From Gymnopus androsaceus JB14 (lineage: Eukaryota > Basidiomycota > Agaricomycetes > Agaricales > Omphalotaceae): a stretch of DNA of 64,000 bases. The translations under genes and the position numbers were made by a program. The notes under the pieces were generated by a model. The model saw only the letters and a list, made by a program, of their open reading frames with translations. It was not told the DNA's origin and ran no database searches. Location of the stretch: contig ML769547.1 in NCBI GenBank assembly GCA_009733575.1, positions 90,506-154,505 of the forward strand, given 5' to 3'. This document shows positions 58,788 to 64,000 of this stretch, piece by piece. Numbering within the stretch: position 1 is the stretch's first letter; each line of letters opens with the position of its first letter.

Positions 58788-59312
58788 TTGTTGTGACGGC
58801 GGTTTTGATTTTTCATCTGAACGCCCACTTTAGCCTTAGCCTGATCGCTCCCCTCCTCCCCTCCCTCCTTCTCTCCGCTTGTCTCTTGCCGGAACACTTA
58901 GGATACCGCTTGGACTTCCCTCGCGATCCTCATCAGCAAGACCTGTATCTTCGCTGGAGGACTCCAGAGATCTCTGGAGCTTGACAGCTGTCAAAAAAAC
59001 TGTCAATTTTCTTCAGAGATCTCCAGAGGTCTCTGGAATAGGGTACCTTGCTCCAGAGATGTCCCAAATGAATGGGTTTTCTCCAGCGAAAATACAGGTC
59101 TTGCTGATGCTTAAAGCAAGTACGCTAGAGCTCAGCTCGCGACTTAGACCTACAAGTTCGAATTTTTCAACCGTCACTTCTCCTCCGCTTTACAAACATG
59201 AACACTTCTTCGCCAACTCTAGCGTCCCTTCTGAAGGAAAACTTTGAATGGAAGTTTTCTGGTGAGTACAGCCATTTTTCCCTCACACGAACGGTTCTAA
59301 CGCTTTTACAGG
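58788..59312 (+). pseudogene. Rearranged duplicate of the bHLH promoter and first exon
   Basis: This stretch follows, on the opposite strand, bases 27692 down to about 27185. The match covers about 240 bp upstream of the start, MNTSSP at 59198, and the exon-intron border ttctggtgagtacagccatt. Two changes set it apart from its parent: a 179-bp MITE in the promoter and an internal deletion of about 140 bp that removes the basic region of the bHLH. After the intron acceptor near 59311 the match stops, so helix 2 is lost. It cannot encode a bHLH factor. Confidence 0.8.
58931..59109. mobile_element. 179-bp MITE, copy 2, in the bHLH duplicate
   Basis: Same family as 57021-57199. It is flanked by CT on both sides. 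The parent locus near 27550-27560 shows the uninterrupted site (ccctta on the gene strand), which gives a direct before-and-after comparison and supports a two-base target duplication. Confidence 0.88.
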
Positions 59313-60417
59313 AACCCTGTGTTGTACGAGCGATGCTATTTATCGTACTTTCGATTTGCTATCTATCGATTTGCTATCATTGCTGTCATTTTTCTATCCT
59401 TGCTTTCATTTTCAACATTACTACTAGTATCTGTATGTAAATTTAGGGCAGTATCCATCCACTACTGTATATGAGCAAAATCACTTGTGACTTCAGCGAT
59501 CCTTGGTCTAGGTGTTACATCTGAGAAAGATTCAGTTGGGATTGATTTTCTTCTACAAAAGGAATTATTGATTGAACACATATATACGAAAGGAGCCTGA
59601 TCAATCATGTCCTTGTATTTCACAAGGAGTACGGTTTGCGCAAAGTCTCGCCCCTTCTAAATATATTACATTTCTATATGATGTTCACTGCAACGCGAAA
59701 TCTAGCTGTTACCAAGCGTTTCCCGACTACTTTTCTGGGTAAAAATTTTGGGCTCGGTGCTGCGACGGTGCAGTGTTTAGATCGACGCAATGCAAGTGTA
59801 TACTTACCCAGTCATAAGTATCCACACCGAATTTCCTGAAAAGGTGATTTCCGGTTTCATAAGTTTCCAAGTTCAAACCCCATCGTCATAGAACGATGAT
59901 CCCGGTAGATTTACATATCTACGATATTCCGACGTTGCAAGGTATACTAAGTATTGGATACTACTTTATAATCATCATTTACGCCAGTGTCGACTTTGAC
60001 TTGACTTTGACACTGACGAATCAAATCTATACATTCTCTTCCTTCCTATTAGACTAGATATATGCATACTCATGTCGTCGCTACTTAAGAAGAATGCGTG
60101 TCTTCCGTTTCTGTCCCTCCATGCACACGTACGCGTGCACACTGCACTGACCGCGACCGTCCTAATTAGGATTTATTGCTCGGCAGGAAATTCATGTATA
60201 TGGAGCAGTAATCCATTCTGAGCGTTGTAATCCTCGAGCGCCCACTGCATTTCGCGTCCTGCGCGTACTTTGGCGCGTATCGGCGCTCAGCACGTGGTAC
60301 ACGTGACAACAAAGAAGCCCAAAATTGGATTCAATTCTTTCATCGATTTTTTACACTCACTTTCAGAATCATCGCCGGCGCTGCGCGTTAACATTTTCCT
60401 CCCCTTTTCACGATTTA
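59313..60417. other. Intergenic; STRAP-like gene promoter
   Basis: About 1.1 kb with no conserved frame; AT-rich to about 60050. The last 250 bp are the likely promoter of the WD40 gene. Confidence 0.45.
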
Positions 60418-61639
60418 ATGTCTCTCCATCCCAAATCTACCCCACTCGTCGCTCCGGGCCACACTCGACCCGTCACGCACCTTTCCTTTTCCCAGTTGCA
60501 AGACGACGGGACGTATCTGCTGATCTCAAGTTGTAAAGATGGAAATCCAATGCTCAGGGAATGGACCGGAGATTGGATAGGTACTTTTTTGGGACACAAA
60601 GGTGCTGTTTGGAGTACCAAGCTGTCCTTGGATTCGTCGAGAGCGGCAACTGCTAGCGCAGACTTTACAGCGTATGTCATCGTGTGCTTTTAAAAATCCA
60701 TTTTGGCTTCATTTTTACTTGCTTTGTATAGGAAAGTCTGGGATACATACTCTGGAAATCCCTTGCATTCGTTCCCTCATAATCATATCGTCCGCAGTGT
60801 TGCTTTATCCCCATCAGCTTCCCATCTTCTCACTGGAGGTCAAGAGAAGAAGGTGCGGATTTTTGACATTGGGCGTCCAGATGCCGATCCAGATTTTCTC
60901 AGTGAATCTGGCGGCGGAACGTCTCACGATGCGACTGTGAAAAGTGTAGTTTGGGTCGGTGAACATACTGGTGTCACCGCTGGCGAGGATGGGAAGATAA
61001 AGTCAGTTTTGTTTCTTTAATCTTGTTAGTATCAAGTTAACTGACTTGTCGGTCGATCCCAGATGGTGGGATCTACGAACAAGAGCGCTAGCGACCAGTG
61101 TCACCTTCCCCAACCCCATCACATCGATGGAGCTCTCACGACCAACAGGCCGACTAGTCGTAACGTCCGGTCCAAACAGTTGCATTTATACATGCGTTGC
61201 CGTCGAATAATGGAGTTTCACATACCTTGACCCTACCCTACTCACCATCCTCTGCTTCGATCCATCCTGTCCTCCAAGATAGGTTTGTTACCGGAAACTC
61301 AGGCGACGAGTGGGTGAGGATACATGGAATGGACGGAGAAGAACGAGAGGTGCTAAAAGGCATCATGGTCCGGTGCATTGTGTCGAGTTTAGTCCGGATG
61401 GGGAGATGTATGCTAGTGGAAGTGGTGAGTGGATTTTGGCGAGTGCTTGGGATTTTTGTCGCTGATCTACACAATTCCTTCCCAATATCTAAAGAGGATG
61501 GTAAGTATCAGCACTCTGCTCTCCAAACGTTTCGCTGATCGACCGTTCTCTCTTTCTAGGTACTATTCGTTTGTGGCAAACAACGCCTGGAAAATCTTAC
61601 GGTCTTTGGCAAGGGCAGGGGCAGACGAACGGCGGTTAG
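60418..61639 (+). CDS. WD40-repeat protein, STRAP/unrip ortholog, two compensating frameshifts
   Basis: Start MSLHPKSTPLVAPGHTRPVT at 60418, then TGDWIGTFLGHKGAVWSTKL, ASADFTAKVWDTYSGN, LTGGQEKKVRIFDIGRPDAD, VVWVGEHTGVTAGEDGKIK and WWDLRTRA. It ends EDGTIRLWQTTPGKSYGLWQ at 61639. The order and spacing match STRAP/unrip (unr-interacting protein), a seven-bladed propeller that works with the SMN complex and mRNA-binding factors in other eukaryotes. A six-base exon (61495-61500) is needed to read SEDG. One extra base near 61175 and one missing base near 61358 put VAFIHALPSNNGVS through REVLKG in another frame, with a stop just after the first shift. Since this gene is normally conserved and single-copy, sequence error is a strong alternative to decay. 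Confidence 0.72.
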
Positions 61640-62274
61640 GCCTTGGGTCTATTAGTTTAAAAGACCTAAAGGGGCAAAAACGCTGTTATTGTTACTCAGG
61701 CTGTACTTTTGCAAAGGTGGAGGAAAAACGGTTTTATTATGTGTATGCGCTTGCTTTTGCTTGCTTGTATTCCACTGGGAATTTTATCACTGTTTTTCGC
61801 GAACCGCCGACTGGCATTTTATGTATTAACGGGGAAACGTTTTACTCCTTAAATTTAAAATTTTTAATGAAGGATGGTAATTCTATACACCTCCCAATGC
61901 GTATATTAACAGAGCACCCTGCTCTTTTTTTGCGGGATGAATGAGAGGGAAGAGTGTGACTGAGATGAGTGGGAGGGTAGGATGAGTCGGGATATCAGAG
62001 GCACACAAACACTTTTAACTCAATAGTGCGAGAACATCTTTTAATTATTAGGCAGTGCTTCTACCATCGAATTTTGGACACACAGCGACTCATACTCTCT
62101 ATAGATTATGCGAGAACATCTTTAGTATTAAAAAAGCCTCATGCATCACATCATTACGATTCGACGCTTTGACATGTCTATATCAAGAATAAGTTTCATA
62201 AGTAATATGAATTGCAGAATTCAGTATCAGGCAGTAAATAATTACTATCTCTTGCGCGCAATCCGGCTGGGAGA
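61640..62274. other. Unassigned downstream of STRAP-like gene
   Basis: About 600 bp, AT-rich and unlike coding sequence, holding the 3' end of the WD40 gene. No gene seen. Confidence 0.4.
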
Positions 62275-62329
62275 GGTAGTAGTTAATTACCACATCTCTT
62301 CTGTGCACTGCTGGTAATTAACTACTACC
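62275..62329. repeat. 18-bp perfect inverted repeat (hairpin)
   Basis: ggtagtagttaattacca at 62275-62292 pairs exactly with 62312-62329 across a 19-base spacer. Possibly a MITE remnant or terminal structure. Confidence 0.6.
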
Positions 62330-62435
62330 AGAGGGCGCTAAAGAGAAACGGATCTAACCTAAGCTTGGACCGGTCTCACATGTGGTGTTTCCCACCCTTG
62401 CGGAAAAACTGGTATTGCGCAATAAAATATGTAAG

Positions 62436-62520
62436 GCGTATTAGCCGAACGTCTCAAAATATTATTCGAAAGCAATTCAAAACTTGGCAAAAAAAGTTAC
62501 GAGACGTGTGGCTAATGCGC
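62436..62520. repeat. 20-bp imperfect inverted repeat pair
   Basis: gcgtattagccgaacgtctc at 62436-62455 and gagacgtgtggctaatgcgc at 62501-62520 are inverted copies with two mismatches. With the hairpin at 62275 this suggests a small repeat element of unknown class. Confidence 0.45.
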
Positions 62521-62603
62521 GCTATTGAGCTTGGTGTAGGATAATCGTTGATTAGCCTTTCTGGAAAATCTGAAAATCTCTCTGAATCAAATCCTGAACA
62601 ATA

Positions 62604-63285
62604 TCAGGACGTATTTCGCAATTCTTTATTATCGCGCATATGTTCCAAAACGCCCCAACGTTCGTCCTCTTTATTTTGAGTTCGCTGCCCAGATTCGTAG
62701 GTGGGCAGCGCGTTGCCGACGCTGCGAAACAGGTTTTCCTTTTTCATCACTTTTTCATCAATGGATGACTTCCCTGTATTATTATATTTGGGCTTGATGT
62801 CGCTTGCCGGCCGTGCGCTCAGCATTTATCCGACGATTTTCTTTATCCAATAAATCTGTTTGAACTCACCCCGCAGGTCGATATCGCCCTCCCACACCTT
62901 GGCGAATATATACTGCGTACTCTCGAACTTCGCCTTCGCAATGACCTTAATTGTGGTCAACTTCCGGATAAAGCCATCCGGTCTCCTCGCCTTCATTCCA
63001 TTCCCAGCGAGTCAAATCAGCAACCTCCTTGCCAGCAATCCCCGTACTGGTCTCCAATGCTTTATTGATCAGTTCTGCCTTGACCATGACTTTGAACCGC
63101 ATGACCAGATTTTCCTTCTCATTTCTGGGATGAACACTCTGCGTGAAGTCGACGAGGCTCAGTACAATAACAACATGGATGTTTTGGCTAGCCTCCAGCA
63201 TACCCGTCACACGCAGGAAATCAACCTGGATTATGCTGCCGAAGACGTACTGTATACCAACTTTGAAGTTTTAGGTGTGTTTTAG
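62604..63285 (-). other. Unassigned, open frames of uncertain coding status
   Basis: The minus strand carries protein-like pieces (KLTTIKVIAKAKFESTQYIF, AKVWEGDIDLRGEFKQIYW, RWEWNEGEETGWLYPEVDHN) in more than one frame; the plus strand also has an open stretch from 62860. They could belong with the coiled-coil ORF at the window end or to a retroelement. I could not join them. Confidence 0.3.
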
Positions 63286-63454
63286 ATGATCGCAGGCCTG
63301 CGTTGTCCACTGAAATGCCCCAATTATAGGTCTGTATGGTGACTACCCTAAATGGGCTGCACAAGCGATGTCTGTCGATGTCTACAAACTTCACAATTCG
63401 AATGGCCCTGTGTATAAATAGTCACGCTCATAGTAGGACATCCCGCTTTGTATC

Positions 63455-63976
63455 TCAATAAATATAAATACATTTACTTCCTCTCCGATTTTTTCTTATC
63501 TCCTTTGGCTTTCTGCTTCTCTTCTTCGCTGCCTCCTTCTCTTTCTTCACTGCCTCCTTCTCTTTCTTCGCTGCCTCCTTCTCTTTCTTCGTTGCCTCCT
63601 TCTCTGCATTTCGCTGCTCCCTCTCCTGCCGTTTCCTCTGCTCCTTCGATTCCTTGGTGGTCGCCTTCCTCCCTTCTTCTATGATCGCTTCCAATTCCTC
63701 TCCCAACTTTCGCTCACGTTCCTCTTCATCTGCAGCTACCTCGGTAGCTGCCTGCTTCTCCTTCTCCTGGATCTCCACAAGCCTTTCCGTCTGTCGTTCG
63801 AGCATAGTCCTCAAACGCTCGCTCTCCGGAATAAAAACTGTAAACTCTCCGGTATCATCCGCCTTATAGCACCAAATATTGTCTAAATTCCATAAAGTCT
63901 CCGATTTTATCTGGGTCAAGATTAGCTCCCGTGCACGAGGATGATTCCTCTGGGATCTCCAGTCCTCCGTTTGCAA
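63455..63976 (-). CDS. Coiled-coil protein with Lys/Glu repeats, likely continuing past the window
   Basis: An open frame of 173 codons reading toward 63455. The first about 60 residues look globular (RARELILTQIKSETLWNLDN, IWCYKADDTGEFTVFIPESE). The rest is a highly charged coil (ERQTERLVEIQEKEKQ, EERERKLGEELEAIIEEGRK) ending in a heptad array of KKEKEAA type. The same frame stays open upstream of 63976 to the window edge, so the start is not fixed. No family recognised; it might be a domain of a transposon-borne protein or an ordinary coiled-coil protein. Confidence 0.4.
   Translation of the reverse strand: MQTEDWRSQRNHPRARELILTQIKSETLWNLDNIWCYKADDTGEFTVFIPESERLRTMLERQTERLVEIQEKEKQAATEVAADEEERERKLGEELEAIIEEGRKATTKESKEQRKRQEREQRNAEKEATKKEKEAAKKEKEAVKKEKEAAKKRSRKPKEIRKNRRGSKCIYIY
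63529..63612. repeat. 21-bp minisatellite, four units, inside the coiled-coil ORF
   Basis: Units begin at 63529, 63550, 63571 and 63592 (ctgcctccttctctttcttc plus one variable base). Twenty-one bases equal seven codons, so copy-number changes would add or remove one heptad of the KKEKEAA-type array without shifting the frame. Confidence 0.85.
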
Positions 63977-64000
63977 CTTCGATGGTGACCACAGCCGACC

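Noticed and set aside
61429..61944. 171-codon plus frame overlapping the end of the WD40 gene
   Set aside because: The first part lies in an intron and the alternative frame of the last WD40 exon, and the rest is AT-rich 3' sequence without motifs.
63448..63684. Plus frame of Ser/Pro repeats at the window end
   Set aside because: It is the antisense reading of the 21-bp minisatellite; the minus Lys/Glu coil is longer and has a globular part.
1..64000. CRISPR arrays, operons, rRNA or tRNA genes
   Set aside because: The window is eukaryotic; no regularly spaced repeats with unique spacers and no tRNA- or rRNA-like sequence were noticed by eye. A tRNA scan could not be run.

Overview
The window is eukaryotic and very probably from a mushroom-forming basidiomycete (Agaricomycetes). 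Genes are split by many introns of about 45-60 bp with GT(or GC)-AG ends. The families present are typical of that class: GAL4-type Zn2Cys6 regulators, DUF6534-like and other seven-helix proteins, UstYa/DUF3328 proteins, a CYP5144-like P450, F-box expansions and a fungal class I terpene synthase. All gene models were spliced by eye from conserved frames; no alignment or search could be run.

Layout. 1-7.1 kb: two tandem copies of a Zn2Cys6 regulator, the first cut by the window edge and the second carrying a one-base frameshift. 7.1-10.4 kb: an Arb1-like RNAi chaperone candidate and a GNAT acetyltransferase, both on minus. 10.6-16.1 kb: a But2-like membrane protein, two UstYa-like proteins facing each other, a 48-residue secreted peptide between them, and a seven-helix protein. 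This is the most attractive candidate system in the window, a possible peptide-modification locus. 16.6-27.5 kb: an amino-acid permease, an F-box protein, a terpene synthase with abnormal metal motifs, and a bHLH factor. 28.7-31.7 kb: a small Tc1-like deletion derivative and a decayed F-box gene. 31.9 kb: mitochondrial ATP synthase subunit f. 34.4-41 kb: a DUF6534-like gene broken by a 645-bp MITE, an unknown membrane protein and a second, apparently intact DUF6534-like gene.

42-57 kb is a duplication-rich accessory region. It holds a P450 and a related two-gene F-box pair, an inverted fragment carrying both P450 and F-box pieces, DUF6534 fragments and a 1.4-kb tandem repeat containing an unrecognised small gene. 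57-59.3 kb carries two copies of a 179-bp MITE. One copy sits inside a rearranged duplicate of the bHLH promoter, whose intact parent at 27 kb acts as the empty site. 60.4-61.6 kb is a STRAP/unrip WD40 gene with two compensating frameshifts, and the end is repeat-rich with an unknown coiled-coil ORF.

Two themes run through the window. Local duplication followed by decay (regulator, DUF6534, F-box, P450, bHLH) is clear. Single-base frame breaks also occur in otherwise conserved genes (regulator copy B, permease, STRAP, F-box, DUF6534). These may be real decay or residual assembly indels, and the two cannot be separated from this sequence alone.
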